Part shown: positions 51,570 to 61,285 of the stretch, piece after piece
How positions within the stretch are numbered: the stretch's first letter is position 1
How the letters are laid out: each line of letters starts with the position of its first letter
Origin: Bacillota bacterium
Lineage (GTDB): Bacteria > Bacillota > UBA4882 > UBA8346
Length of the DNA: 64,000 bases
Assembly (NCBI GenBank): GCA_023429995.1
Contig: JAEZCE010000032.1
Coordinates: forward strand, 14,337-78,336
Direction of reading: 5' to 3'
Position numbers and translations under genes: made by a program
The notes under the pieces: model-generated
The model's database searches: none
Told to the model about the DNA's origin: nothing
Seen by the model: only the letters and a program-made list of their open reading frames with translations

Positions 51570-51709
51570 TCAACGCCTCCGGAAAATGATCATTTTTTAG
51601 TTTTATTCGCCAAAAAAACAACCAAACCTTTCAATTTTCCGAATTTGACGAAGCGAGAACGATTAACGAGTGAATTGTTTCATTCGAAAGAATTCTGATA
51701 GCAAATTGT

Positions 51710-52768
51710 TTAATTCGAAAGAATTCTGATATTGGAGGGGTTCATCGAAAGGGTTGCTTCCGTCCCGATTGCCGGCGGCTTATTTTTTTTCCCAAGCAAA
51801 GCCTTTAATGTGTATGGACCATACAAGGCTTCGATTCGATAAGCATGACCCAAATATTCCACAGCGGTGATTTTAACCGGTAATTCGGGATGAACACGTC
51901 CCGGCCTTTCTGCGGCAAGTTCCAAATCTTCCGGGCGAATCATCAACCAACATTGCCCCTCCGGCCGGTTTTGGAATTCATCCAGACACCCTAAATCGTT
52001 GGTTCCGAGTTGAAGATGGAACTGACCGTCAATTTGGCGTATCCCGCCAGGCAAAATATTGGCGTCACCCAAAAATTCGGCTACAAAACGGCTGGCCGGT
52101 TCTTCATAAATTTCTTTCGAAGTTCCGGTCTGAGAAACCCTTCCCTTTTGCATCACAGCCAAACGATCCGATAAGGAAAGCGCCTCTTCCTGCTGATGGG
52201 TAACAAAAATAGCCGTAAAGCCAAGGCTTTTTTGAATTTGCTGCAAATCCTTTTGTAAGCGTTGCCGCAAGCCGTAATCCAGAGCGGAAAAAGGTTCATC
52301 CATGAGTAAGATGAGTGGATTGGGGGCTAAAGCTCTCGCCATGGCGACCCGCTGACGTTCTCCGCCGGATATTTGATGAATTTCACGCATCGCCAGGGGT
52401 TCCAATTCAAAAAGGGCCATTAAATCATGAAGCCGGCTTTTTCTGGCTAAGGAAGGCATTTTCTGAACCTGCAAACCGTATTCGATATTTTGGGCCACGG
52501 TAAGGTGGGGAAAAAGAGCATATTCCTGAAATACCAACCCGATATGCCTGTCTGCCGCCGGAGTCTTCGTTATCTCCCGCCCGTCCAAACAGATGAATCC
52601 CCCATCAGGGGTTTCCAAGCCCGCAATCAGTCGCAATAATGTGGTTTTACCACATCCGCTGGGACCAACCAGAGAAAAAAACTCTCCTTGCCGCACCTGT
52701 AAACCAACTTCAATTTCAAATTCGGGGTAAAGTTTCGTTACCTCAATGGACAAAAAGGGCTCTTCCAT
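51710..52768 (-). CDS. ABC transporter ATP-binding protein, thiamine type
   Basis: ATPase subunit of 352 residues. Walker A GPSGCGKTTLLR, Q-loop VFQEYALFPHLT, signature ISGGERQRVAMARAL, Walker B LILLMDEPFSALD, then a switch His and a C-terminal TOBE-like domain (about 240-350). Start ATG 52768 is chosen because AAGGAGGT lies six bases before it; an upstream ATG at 52798 overlaps the permease. The TPP riboswitch upstream of the operon points to thiamine or a precursor; by sequence alone the family also contains iron and polyamine importers. Confidence 0.88.
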   Translation of the reverse strand: MEEPFLSIEVTKLYPEFEIEVGLQVRQGEFFSLVGPSGCGKTTLLRLIAGLETPDGGFICLDGREITKTPAADRHIGLVFQEYALFPHLTVAQNIEYGLQVQKMPSLARKSRLHDLMALFELEPLAMREIHQISGGERQRVAMARALAPNPLILLMDEPFSALDYGLRQRLQKDLQQIQKSLGFTAIFVTHQQEEALSLSDRLAVMQKGRVSQTGTSKEIYEEPASRFVAEFLGDANILPGGIRQIDGQFHLQLGTNDLGCLDEFQNRPEGQCWLMIRPEDLELAAERPGRVHPELPVKITAVEYLGHAYRIEALYGPYTLKALLGKKNKPPAIGTEATLSMNPSNIRILSN

Positions 52769-52794
52769 CTTCAGACCTCCTTGGGATTTCTTTT

Positions 52795-54477
52795 TCATTG
52801 TCCGCTGGAAACGTTCAGGCGCGCGCGCGAAGGACCTTTTTTTATTCCATGAGGCTTGCCGGCTTCCAAAAGGATAAAAAATATGAAAGCCGCCAAAATA
52901 AATAGACTGCCGAGAGCCGTAGCCTGTGCGAACCGGTAATGGCCAATAAGACGGTAGATTGCCACCGGAATCGTTATCAGTTCACCCCGGCCCAAGACCA
53001 AAACCGCCGTCAAATCCCCAAGCGATAAAGCCATAGCATATGTTAAAGCAGTAACAATTGATTTTTTCATGATCGGAAACTCCACCGACCAAAACGCCTT
53101 TTTCCGGTTTGCCCCTAAAGTGGCGGCGGCGTCCAGCAATTGGTCCCCCAGTTCAGCCCGGGAAGTTTTTAGCAAGGAATAAACAAACGGAAAAATCATA
53201 AAAACCTGGGCCCAGATTACCAATACCCCGCTGGGTAAAGTCCGACCGAACCAAAAAAGTCCGAAAGCAAAGGTTAAAAAAGAAATTCCCAGCGGCAGTT
53301 GGAGCCATAAATCAACGTTTTGCCAAGCCTGTTTGCGGCGATCTCTGGCAAACCAATAGGCCAACGTCACGGTCAGCAAAGAGACAGCCAATGAAATGAA
53401 CAGACTTGACCGGAACATGCTTGCAAAATCTTTGCCGACCGCGAACTTAAACCCGTCCTGAAACAACAAGCCATAATTGGCCAGCGTTAAAGAGCCGTTG
53501 AATGCTCCTCCCTCATGAAAAGAGCGCCCCAAAATGGTCACAAACGGGCCCAGCAGGAAGAAAGTCGCACAAATCAGATATCCCCCGAAAATTCCGGTTT
53601 GCAACGGGAATTTTTTAAAGTTTAATTTGGGTAATTCTAAAACGGACTCCGAAAGATTTTTGGCTCTCCGGCTCAAAAATCCTTGGATACTCATCACTGC
53701 CGCCAAAATCACTGTTTGAACGGCGGCAATCATAGCCGCCCGGTTAAAATCGAGTTTTTGATTGTAATCAATATAAATCAACACTTCGAAGGTTTTATAA
53801 AGATATCCACCCAAAACCAGGACAATGGTGAAACTGAGAAAAGAATATAAAAACACCAGCACCAAAAGATACATCATCGTCGGCAGTAAGAGCGGGAGTA
53901 CAATGCGCCGCCAGGTTGCAAAGGAATTAGCCCCTAAGGTATGCGAAGCTTCCAAAAGCCCGGCATCGATTCTTTGCCAGCTTTCTCCTAACATCCGCAG
54001 ACAAAAAGTAAAATTATAGAAAACGTGCGCCAAAACAATCCCCCAAAATCCATATAGATCGGTGAACCTGAAGCTGCCGCCCAGCGCCAGTGAAGAAAGC
54101 AAGTGATTGAACACCCCGTTATTTCCGTAAAAAACGATCATCCCCAGGACCACCATGATACTGGGGAACATAAACGGCAGTACCATGATGCCGCGCATGA
54201 TATTTTTGCCGGGAAAATCAAAACGCCCGAAGAAATAGGCCCCGGGGAGGGCTAACAGCAAACTGAGGACTGCACTCAAAAAAGCCTCTTCTACCGAAAA
54301 AAGCAAAGTATTCCAAAAAAGCCGGGAGCCAAGAAATTGGCCGAGGTGAACAAAAGCGTCCCTGGCCAGGAACGCTTTTGCCAAAACAATCATCACCGGT
54401 AAATAAAAAAGCGCCAATGTCGTGCCGTAAATAAGCAGTTTGCCCGATCCCGATGGATTGAAAGATTTATTGTTCAT
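52795..54477 (-). CDS. ABC transporter permease, fused two-domain (ThiP-like)
   Basis: 560-residue integral membrane protein with about 12 transmembrane segments, made of two homologous binding-protein-dependent permease domains (about 55-260 and 335-535). EAA-type loops lie in LLEASHTLGANSFATWRRIVLPLLLPTMM and LLDAAATLGANRKKAFWSVEFPIMKKS. The doubled arrangement is the ThiP/FbpB kind, in which one gene serves as a homodimer equivalent. It overlaps the lipoprotein gene by 11 bases and the ATPase frame by 4. Confidence 0.88.
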   Translation of the reverse strand: MNNKSFNPSGSGKLLIYGTTLALFYLPVMIVLAKAFLARDAFVHLGQFLGSRLFWNTLLFSVEEAFLSAVLSLLLALPGAYFFGRFDFPGKNIMRGIMVLPFMFPSIMVVLGMIVFYGNNGVFNHLLSSLALGGSFRFTDLYGFWGIVLAHVFYNFTFCLRMLGESWQRIDAGLLEASHTLGANSFATWRRIVLPLLLPTMMYLLVLVFLYSFLSFTIVLVLGGYLYKTFEVLIYIDYNQKLDFNRAAMIAAVQTVILAAVMSIQGFLSRRAKNLSESVLELPKLNFKKFPLQTGIFGGYLICATFFLLGPFVTILGRSFHEGGAFNGSLTLANYGLLFQDGFKFAVGKDFASMFRSSLFISLAVSLLTVTLAYWFARDRRKQAWQNVDLWLQLPLGISFLTFAFGLFWFGRTLPSGVLVIWAQVFMIFPFVYSLLKTSRAELGDQLLDAAATLGANRKKAFWSVEFPIMKKSIVTALTYAMALSLGDLTAVLVLGRGELITIPVAIYRLIGHYRFAQATALGSLFILAAFIFFILLEAGKPHGIKKGPSRARLNVSSGQ

Positions 54478-55474
54478 TGATAACCTTTTCCCATTGATTA
54501 AGCCAGGTGTCCAGATTTTTAGCCACTTTCTCGCCAGGCAAGTTTAAAACCTTTTTAACCCGGGCGGCAATCCGGAAGCTCTCCGGCAATTGCAGATCCT
54601 GACGCACCGGATACATGTACTGGTTCTCGGGGATCAGATTCTGAAACTCCGGGCCCAACACATATTCTTCGAATGCTTGGGCCAGTTTGGCGTTGCGGGT
54701 TCCTTTCACAATCCCCATGGCCTCGATCTGAGCGTAAGCGGCGTCATCAAGCACCAAAGGCTGATACCTTTCCGTATGTTCATGAATGAAGTGATAAACC
54801 GGGCTTGTTCCGTAGGACAAAACGATCGGAGCTTCCCCGTTGGTATAAATACCATAAGCTTCATCCCAGCCCGGGGCGATCGTCAAAATATTCTTTTTCA
54901 AAGCCTTCCAATAGTCGAGATATCCCTTCTCGCCGTACAAGGCGATGGTCGTTAATAAAAAAACCTGCCCCGGCGAGGATGTTTGCGGGTTTTCAATAAT
55001 GATTTTTCCTTTATAATAGGGATCAAGCAAGTCCTTATGGGAGCGGGGAACCCGTCCCAGTTTTTCCCGATCATAATTAAAGAGGATCAATCCATAATCA
55101 AATGGCGTTAATAAAAAACGCTGGTCAAATAGGAATTCCCGTTTGATTTTGGCAACCGCTTTCGGGCGATAGGGCTGAAAAAGATCATACTTCACCGCCT
55201 TGACCAGATAGTTGTTGTCAACCCCAATCACCACATCGGCCAAAGGATTTTGTTTTTCCTGGATCAATTGATTAAATAAAGGCCCGGTGTCGGAAAAAGA
55301 CTTAAATTCAACTTTCGCTCCGAAGGTTTTTCGAAAATGACTTTTAGCCTGCTCCATCAAAGGCACGGGAAAACTCGAATAGGTATAAACCGTCAAGAGC
55401 TTGTTATTTTCCCCGAAACTGCAGGAACCCAATAATAATACAACCACCAACAATCCCCAAAAAAACTTTTTCAT
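54467..55474 (-). CDS. thiB: Thiamine ABC transporter substrate-binding lipoprotein (ThiB/TbpA-like)
   Basis: Extracytoplasmic solute-binding protein of 335 residues. The signal ends in lipobox LGSC (cysteine 18). LTVYTYSSFP, LADVVIGVDNNYLVKA, TPFDYGLILFNYDREKL and SPGQVFLLTTIALYGEKGYLDYWKAL all fit the ThiB/TbpA family. It is the first gene of the operon and lies directly behind a TPP riboswitch with its own terminator. Pyrimidine precursors instead of thiamine cannot be excluded. Confidence 0.9.
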   Translation of the reverse strand: MKKFFWGLLVVVLLLGSCSFGENNKLLTVYTYSSFPVPLMEQAKSHFRKTFGAKVEFKSFSDTGPLFNQLIQEKQNPLADVVIGVDNNYLVKAVKYDLFQPYRPKAVAKIKREFLFDQRFLLTPFDYGLILFNYDREKLGRVPRSHKDLLDPYYKGKIIIENPQTSSPGQVFLLTTIALYGEKGYLDYWKALKKNILTIAPGWDEAYGIYTNGEAPIVLSYGTSPVYHFIHEHTERYQPLVLDDAAYAQIEAMGIVKGTRNAKLAQAFEEYVLGPEFQNLIPENQYMYPVRQDLQLPESFRIAARVKKVLNLPGEKVAKNLDTWLNQWEKVINEQ

Positions 55475-55530
55475 GAACTAACCTCCACTTTGGATTGGGG
55501 AGCGCCACCCGTCCGCTATCATAAAAATTT

Positions 55531-55553
55531 AGCCCTCTTCTTCGAAGAGGGCT
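55531..55553 (-). terminator. Riboswitch-controlled terminator
   Basis: AGCCCTCTTC and GAAGAGGGCT form a 10-bp perfect stem with a 3-base loop, followed on the minus strand by AAATTTTT. It sits between the TPP aptamer and the thiB start, so ligand binding should end transcription here. Confidence 0.85.
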
Positions 55554-55567
55554 TTTTTAATATCCGC

Positions 55568-55637
55568 TTTCCCTACGCCGGCATTACCCGGATCAGGTTT
55601 TAAGGGTATAATCTCAGCCCTCTAGGAGCACCCCTCT
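55568..55637 (-). promoter_or_regulatory. TPP riboswitch (THI element)
   Basis: On the minus strand the conserved thi-box elements appear in order: GGGGTGC, GGGCTGAGATTATACCC, ACCTGATCCGGGTAATGCCGG and CGTAGGGA. These are the pyrimidine-sensor and pyrophosphate-sensor helices of the thiamine pyrophosphate aptamer. Confidence 0.96.
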
Positions 55638-55650
55638 TGATTATGGTTTG

Positions 55651-55679
55651 ATAATAGCATAGTTGAAAATCGATGTCAA
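55651..55679 (-). promoter_or_regulatory. Promoter of the thiamine transporter operon
   Basis: Read on the minus strand: TTGACA (55679-55674), 17-base spacer, TATTAT (55656-55651), placing the start point just before the riboswitch. Confidence 0.8.
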
Positions 55680-55720
55680 TTTTTCTCCTTGAAAATTTAC
55701 TCATATTTAATCGCCTCGGT

Positions 55721-56737
55721 TTATTTTGTAATTTCCACATCCACATTAAAGTTGGGCCGTAAAAAGCCATCCGGATTATCCAGCGAGATCTCAACCGCCA
55801 CATTGGTTTCGCCATTTTCCTTTACTGCCATATCCGCGATGCGGATGACTTTTCCCCGGTATTTCCGGGAGTTATCCGCGACCGGCAGTATGGTGACAGC
55901 GGCGCCGATATGGACATCCTTAATGAACTCCTCGGCCACATCGGCGGAGATATATAAGCTGTTTAGATCCATGATACTTAACAACTTTTGTTGGGCATTC
56001 CCGGAAGTGTCGTTGGTGCCGACCGAGTATCCGGCTGCGCAATTCACGTCATATACCACTGCGTTGGCGTAATCGGAGACGATGATGTTGCCCTGCAAGA
56101 AACTTTGATTCAATTTATCTTTCATTCGTTTCAAATCATACTCCAGCACCGAAACTTTTTCCGATTGCACCCCGATGCCGGTGATTGCTTCTGCTTCGGA
56201 TTGCCCGGATAAGGGCTCAAGACTGGTCACAGCCTTTTCCTTTTCTTTTGCCTGATCACGCAAGTCATCGATCTCCTGCCTGGAAATAGCCCCTTTCTGA
56301 AACAGCTCTTCCTTATCGGCCAATTGACGCTGGGCGCGATGGTATACTTCTTTGGCGTCGGCCAGATTCTTGCGGGTTTTGAGCAGTTCAAAACGGGCTG
56401 CATTCAATTCATTTTCCTTATTTTTAATCATTGCCATGAAGTTATTGATGTTTAAATAGATCAAAGGTTCATTCAGCTTCACATGTTGGCCGTTTTTCAC
56501 CGGCACTTTTTGAATTTGAGCCGGAAAATCAAGATTAATATCTTTATAATCTCTGGCCTTCACGATTCCGAAGGCCTCAACTGCCTGTTTTACCGGTTCG
56601 GCCTTTACCGCAGATACTGTTTTCGGAGCTTGCTTTTTGCAACCGGCACTCACCATAAGGATCCCAAAGATCACAAAGAGGGTCGTTACCCTCATGTATT
56701 GGATTAATTTCATCCATTTAAACACTTTCTTCGCCAT
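55721..56737 (-). CDS. HlyD/RND-type periplasmic adaptor lipoprotein
   Basis: 338-residue adaptor partner for an ABC exporter. The N-terminus has a hydrophobic segment ending in a lipobox-like SAGC, then an N-terminal barrel strand (VEAFGIVKARDYKDINLDFPAQIQKVPVKNGQHVKLNEPLI), a long coiled coil (about 100-195, ARFELLKTRKNLADAKEVYHRAQ) and a beta-barrel C-terminal part (YISADVAEEFIKDVHIGAAVTIL). ATG 56737 follows GGGAGG; an in-frame start further upstream lies inside the ATPase gene. It ends the operon with the two genes upstream on the minus strand. Confidence 0.9.
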   Translation of the reverse strand: MAKKVFKWMKLIQYMRVTTLFVIFGILMVSAGCKKQAPKTVSAVKAEPVKQAVEAFGIVKARDYKDINLDFPAQIQKVPVKNGQHVKLNEPLIYLNINNFMAMIKNKENELNAARFELLKTRKNLADAKEVYHRAQRQLADKEELFQKGAISRQEIDDLRDQAKEKEKAVTSLEPLSGQSEAEAITGIGVQSEKVSVLEYDLKRMKDKLNQSFLQGNIIVSDYANAVVYDVNCAAGYSVGTNDTSGNAQQKLLSIMDLNSLYISADVAEEFIKDVHIGAAVTILPVADNSRKYRGKVIRIADMAVKENGETNVAVEISLDNPDGFLRPNFNVDVEITK

Positions 56738-57413
56738 TTGCCTCCCACACCTTTCCGTCCCGCACATGAATGATCCGTTCTCCATAACCGGCCGCCTCTT
56801 CCGAGTGAGTGACCTGAAGAATGGTTTTCCGGCGTTCCTGATGAATCCGCTTCAATAATTTCATAATTTCCATCCCCGTTTTACTGTCGAGATTGCCAAT
56901 GGGTTCGTCCGCCAAAATAATATCCGGTTCATTGATCAAAGCTCTGGCTATGGCCACCCTTTGCTGTTGACCGCCGGACAATTCCCGGGGAGTATGATAA
57001 CGGCGATCGGAAAGCCCTACATCCTCCAATATTTGATCCAGCCTTTGCTTTTCGGCTTTCAGGGGTTTTCCGTCGAGCAACACCGGCAACATGATATTCT
57101 CTTCCACATTCAGATTGGGGATCAGATTGTAAAACTGAAATACAAAACCAAGATCCCGGCGGCGCATGATGCTCTCTTCCTGGTCTTGCATGGCCGATAG
57201 TTCCCGGCCTTTGATTTTAATACTGCCTGAGGTGGGCTTATCGAGTCCCCCGATTAAATATAAAAGAGTGCTTTTTCCGGAGCCGGACGGCCCCATGATG
57301 GAAACAAACTCGCCCTGCCCGATGGTGAGATTGATGTTCTTTAATACTTCGACCCCGACTTCCCCCAGTTTAAAGGATTTATACAAGTTTACTGTTTCAA
57401 TGATCGGTGCCAC
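56718..57413 (-). CDS. ABC exporter ATP-binding protein, MacB/LolD type
   Basis: 231-residue ATPase for an FtsX-like permease. Walker A GPSGSGKSTLL, Q-loop FVFQFYNLIPNL, signature LSGGQQQRVAIARAL, Walker B IILADEPIGNLD and H-loop LQVTHSEEAA are all intact. GTG start at 57413 is behind AGAGGGA overlapping the permease stop. MacB/LolD-type exporters move peptides, lipoproteins or antibiotics; direction is outward or envelope stress related, not uptake. Confidence 0.92.
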   Translation of the reverse strand: MAPIIETVNLYKSFKLGEVGVEVLKNINLTIGQGEFVSIMGPSGSGKSTLLYLIGGLDKPTSGSIKIKGRELSAMQDQEESIMRRRDLGFVFQFYNLIPNLNVEENIMLPVLLDGKPLKAEKQRLDQILEDVGLSDRRYHTPRELSGGQQQRVAIARALINEPDIILADEPIGNLDSKTGMEIMKLLKRIHQERRKTILQVTHSEEAAGYGERIIHVRDGKVWEANGEESV

Positions 57414-57424
57414 TTTGGTTCCCT

Positions 57425-59914
57425 CTATTCATATTTGATGGCTTCGATGATATTTTGTCTTGAAAACTTCAAGGCGGAATGGATGGATGCCGCGACTGTA
57501 ATCAGGATTCCGGCAATAAAAGCGATTCCATATTGTTTCAGCGAATAATGGATGGGGACGACTTGATTGATGGCCCGCATGACAAAGGGGATAATGTATA
57601 TCAATAAAGTGCCCGCCAGGATTCCGATGACGCCGCCGATGAGGCCGCCCGTTAACGACTCGATCAAAATCATTTTCAAAGTTTGTTTACGGCTCATGCC
57701 CACCGAACGCATCATGGCCAGGGAGCGCTTTCTTTCAATGAAACTGATGATTAAGTTGTTAAAAACTCCGAAGGCCCCAATGACCAGAGTCATGATGGCG
57801 AAACCCTGCAGAAGCGAGAACATCTTGCGATTGCCCTGCAAATCCTCTTGAATCCGTTGCCCTGTGGTGGTGACCCAGGGCCGAAACCGCAAAAACTTTT
57901 TTCGAATCTTGGCCGCCACAAAATTGGGATCTTTGGTGGTCTTGATGAAAATTGTGGCATAAAAACGTTCATGGGTATCCATTTTAAAATAACGTTCCGC
58001 AATGAGCGCATGACTGCCGCCCCATTCCATGGAATCGAAAAAACCCACAACTTGATAGGCCTTTTTCCCCCGGGGTAAGGTGAGCGTCAGGAGATCTCCT
58101 TTTTTCACTTGAAATTTTTCTTTCAAAATATAGGATAACAAAATGCGGCGTTCCTCGCCCAAATTCCGCAATACCTGCGGCCCTCCGTCAACCGTGACCC
58201 GCCGAAATTCCGGGTACCGGGTGGTGTTGATCCCGTTCAATAAGTTAATCTTTTCTTTGGAACCCGCAACTTCAACCATGTTGGTGGAATAAATGCCGTA
58301 AGTATCCTTCACCCCGTCGATGGCGCGGATGATCCCCTCAAGCCTGCGGTCCGCCTGGGGGTAATAACTCAACCATACCTGAAAATTACAATCCTTATAA
58401 ACATTGGTGATTTCTTGAACCGAACTGAAACTAACGGTATTGATCATCAATAAGCTTGATATTCCAATCGCCAGTAAGGAAATATTATTTAAAATACTTT
58501 TATTTTCCCGCAAATTCTTGGCTGCCAAAACTCCTTCGTTTCCCAGGATATACTGATACAGCCATTGAAAAATTTTTAAAAATCCGGCCGTTAAAGAAGG
58601 AACCAGAAGCACGATGGAGGTTAATGCCGCAATCATACTGGTAATATCCAACACCAAAGCCCAATCTTTCGGGGCCAGCAACGGGACGGCGACGGCATAA
58701 ACCAAAGTTAAAATACCCGCCAGAAGTGTGGACAGTTTTTTCTTTGGCGGTTTTTCCATGGTATTAAGGACAATATCTTTCACCGGAATTTTCGAGATTT
58801 TGACAATCGGGAGCACCGCTCCGAGAAAAGGAAGTAACAGCGCAAAAAGAAAAGTAATCATCAACTGGCCGGCGGTAAAATTGATGGAGGTATGGGCGCC
58901 GATAACCCATCGGGGAGAGATGATCATCGACATGATATACAACACCCCCAGCCCGAGGATGCAGCCGAATATTCCACCGATCAAGCCGTAAAGGAAACTT
59001 TCGGCCAACAACACCAGGTCGGTCGTTCGGCGGGTTGCCCCGATACTGCGGAATGTTCCGATAACCGGCAACCGCTCGCGGGTAATGACCTTAAAAGATG
59101 AATAAATGATGAAAATACTTATCAAGATGACCAGGACCACCATGATTTGAAAGGGGGTGGAAATTGGGTCGATCTCTTGTTTGAGCTCGGCTTGGGAAAC
59201 CGGTTCCCGCACCGTATAGCGCCGGTATTCTTTTGACAGCTCCCCGATGATCGCCTGAATTTGGCCGGGATCTTTCAATTTGATATAGGCGACGGAAACA
59301 CTGCCGGGTACATTAAACGCCCGGGCCAAGGTTTGCCGGGGAACCACCGCCGTATTGGACTGGCTGTCCTCCTGAAAGTAACCGAACGGGCGGGCGATCC
59401 CCACAATTTGAAAGCGGTGCCGGTCGCCTTCGGCAAGTACTTCAATGCTCTGCCCCACTTTGAAATGACAATTACGGGCCGTCTTTTCGCTGACAATGAT
59501 TTTATTGCCGGTAAAGGGCGCCAAATTCTTTTGAGCTTCCAGGATAAACGGATTGAGTTTCGGCAAATCTTCCAAGGTAAAGCCTTTTAGATTCAGATGA
59601 ATGGTTTCTTTTTGATTCTTATAGGTTACGTCCGCTTCAATGGAACCGACCGCGTATTCCAGGCGCTGCTGAAATTTGGCGGTTTTTTCGATGTGAAAAT
59701 ACCGGGACGGCGATTTTTGGTTGGCCCAAATCATGATTTCCGCTGAACCGATATATTTTCGCACTTGTTCCATGACAGTTTGTTCAATGGTTCCGGAAAG
59801 CGCGAAAGAGGCGAATACCAGCGCCGCCGAAAGCGAAACGGAAAAAAGAATTAAAAAAGTACGGAACTTTTTTTCCCGGATATTTTGGACCACAAATTTG
59901 ACGATAATGCCCAT
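57425..59914 (-). CDS. ABC transporter permease, double FtsX domain (MacB-like family)
   Basis: 829-residue membrane protein: first transmembrane helix near 20-40, a large extracytoplasmic MacB-type domain (about 45-245), FtsX domain 1 with three helices around 265-370, further helices around 395-450, a second extracytoplasmic domain (about 480-690) and FtsX domain 2 (about 700-815). The FRSIGATRRTTDLVLLAESFLYGLIGG and MRSVGMSRKQTLKMILIESLTGGLIGG segments mark the two FtsX repeats. Start ATG 59914 follows GGGGGTAAGAG. A MarR-like operator lies 15 to 40 bases upstream. Confidence 0.9.
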   Translation of the reverse strand: MGIIVKFVVQNIREKKFRTFLILFSVSLSAALVFASFALSGTIEQTVMEQVRKYIGSAEIMIWANQKSPSRYFHIEKTAKFQQRLEYAVGSIEADVTYKNQKETIHLNLKGFTLEDLPKLNPFILEAQKNLAPFTGNKIIVSEKTARNCHFKVGQSIEVLAEGDRHRFQIVGIARPFGYFQEDSQSNTAVVPRQTLARAFNVPGSVSVAYIKLKDPGQIQAIIGELSKEYRRYTVREPVSQAELKQEIDPISTPFQIMVVLVILISIFIIYSSFKVITRERLPVIGTFRSIGATRRTTDLVLLAESFLYGLIGGIFGCILGLGVLYIMSMIISPRWVIGAHTSINFTAGQLMITFLFALLLPFLGAVLPIVKISKIPVKDIVLNTMEKPPKKKLSTLLAGILTLVYAVAVPLLAPKDWALVLDITSMIAALTSIVLLVPSLTAGFLKIFQWLYQYILGNEGVLAAKNLRENKSILNNISLLAIGISSLLMINTVSFSSVQEITNVYKDCNFQVWLSYYPQADRRLEGIIRAIDGVKDTYGIYSTNMVEVAGSKEKINLLNGINTTRYPEFRRVTVDGGPQVLRNLGEERRILLSYILKEKFQVKKGDLLTLTLPRGKKAYQVVGFFDSMEWGGSHALIAERYFKMDTHERFYATIFIKTTKDPNFVAAKIRKKFLRFRPWVTTTGQRIQEDLQGNRKMFSLLQGFAIMTLVIGAFGVFNNLIISFIERKRSLAMMRSVGMSRKQTLKMILIESLTGGLIGGVIGILAGTLLIYIIPFVMRAINQVVPIHYSLKQYGIAFIAGILITVAASIHSALKFSRQNIIEAIKYE

Positions 59915-59926
59915 CTCTTACCCCCG

Positions 59927-59956
59927 CCGTGTACGCGACTATCTGGATATACACGG
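59927..59956. promoter_or_regulatory. Candidate MarR operator before the ABC exporter operon
   Basis: CCGTGTA at 59927-59933 and TACACGG at 59950-59956 are inverted repeats. On the minus strand the right part reads CCGTGTATATCCAGAT, close to the motif ATCGTGTATATRCACTA near the marR and queG-like genes. Confidence 0.5.
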
Positions 59957-60373
59957 AAAATAAGTATGTGAAAATGATTTTTTTGCCCTCGCCATTCCCT
60001 GCCGAACAAGGAAAAAGCAGGGGAAATCAAAACCTGATCGAATTAATCAGAAAGTCAAATAATTTTCAACCCTCCATAGAAAGCGATAAAACAACAGCGG
60101 CAGATCGGCAGCGGAATATTTACATGAAGTCCAAAGGAGCCTTGGCGTTTCATCGTGGCGAGTATTGGGATTCTATTGCGATTCATTTCATAAAAATACG
60201 AAATTTCTTTTCGAATTCCTTTAACGAAAAAATAGGAAATTTGTTTCCAAGCCATGTTCCCTTCTTGACGAGTTGCGATAATTAGTATATTTTTGAGTAA
60301 GACCCTATTGGAAACTTGAATCTTGACGATAAATCATTCTCGAAGCATCAATGAAAGCGATGGTGAATTTGAT
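59957..60373. other. Gap between the exporter operon and the radical SAM gene
   Basis: About 415 bases with a 118-codon open frame on the plus strand (59929-60285) that lacks a ribosome site and any recognisable motif; I treat it as noise. No terminator, repeat or clear promoter was seen. Confidence 0.5.
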
Positions 60374-61285
60374 ATGAATAAAATTGAACAAATCATGACG
60401 GATTGCGATATTTGTCCCCGAAATTGTCATGTTAACCGGACTGTCGGAAAAAAGGGTTTTTGCGCCGCCGGAAGCAGGCCGAAACTGGGCCGGATTGCCC
60501 TCCACAACTGGGAAGAACCTCCTATTTCCGGAGAGCGGGGGTCAGGAGCCCTCTTTTTCACCGATTGTAATTTAAAATGTTGTTTCTGTCAAAACTACGC
60601 CATCAGTCAGGAAAGCGCCGGCCGGGAAATGGACGTTGATGAATTGGCCGAGAAATTTCTTTATTTGCAATATAACGGCGCTCATAACATCAATTTGGTT
60701 ACTCCATCCCATTTTGTGCCACAAATTGCCTCCGCGATCCGGATAGCCCGTCTGATGGGCCTGAAGATTCCGATTGTTTATAATACCTCGGCCTATGAGA
60801 AAGTGGAAACCCTCAAGACCTTGGAAGGACTGGTCGACGTCTATTTGCCGGATCTAAAATGCATCTCCCCGGAAATCAGCCGCTTTTATTTTTCAGCGCC
60901 CAATTATTTCGCCTTCGCCAGCGCGGCGATATTGGAAATGATCCGGCAGGTGGGCCCGGTTGTTCTGGATGAGGAGGGAATCATTCAATCCGGAGTGATT
61001 GTGCGGCACCTGGTTCTCCCCGGCGGTGTCGCCGATTCGATACGCTGTTTGGAATGGGCCAAAGAATATCTCCCCCAGGGAGTTTATATCAGCTTAATGG
61101 CGCAATACATTCCATTTTATCACGCGGTGAGACACCCGGAAATCAACCGCCGTTTGACCCGGGAGGAATATCAACTGGTGGTGGATAAAATGGATGAGCT
61201 GGGATTCGAAGACGGCTTCGTTCAGGGACTGGAATCGGCCACCGAAGATTACGTGCCGAGTTTCGACTTGACGGGGGTTGTTTAA
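60374..61285 (+). CDS. Radical SAM protein, PflA-related COG1313 family
   Basis: 303-residue radical SAM protein with cluster motif CNLKCCFCQNY (about residues 70-80), preceded by an unusual N-terminal CDICPRNCHVNR motif and GFCAAGS with further cysteines. It resembles COG1313 proteins named PFL-activating enzyme-like, whose substrate is unknown. The downstream GLVDVYLPDLKCISPE and MAQYIPFYHAV are typical of that group. ATG 60374 is chosen; 17 further in-frame codons upstream have no ribosome site. The convergent QueG-like gene overlaps its last codon by 4 bases. Confidence 0.85.
   Translation: MNKIEQIMTDCDICPRNCHVNRTVGKKGFCAAGSRPKLGRIALHNWEEPPISGERGSGALFFTDCNLKCCFCQNYAISQESAGREMDVDELAEKFLYLQYNGAHNINLVTPSHFVPQIASAIRIARLMGLKIPIVYNTSAYEKVETLKTLEGLVDVYLPDLKCISPEISRFYFSAPNYFAFASAAILEMIRQVGPVVLDEEGIIQSGVIVRHLVLPGGVADSIRCLEWAKEYLPQGVYISLMAQYIPFYHAVRHPEINRRLTREEYQLVVDKMDELGFEDGFVQGLESATEDYVPSFDLTGVV

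Noticed and set aside
59929..60285. Open frame of 118 codons before the radical SAM gene, and a shadow on the other strand at 60055-60255
   Set aside because: No ribosome site, mixed composition and no motif; the gap looks non-coding.
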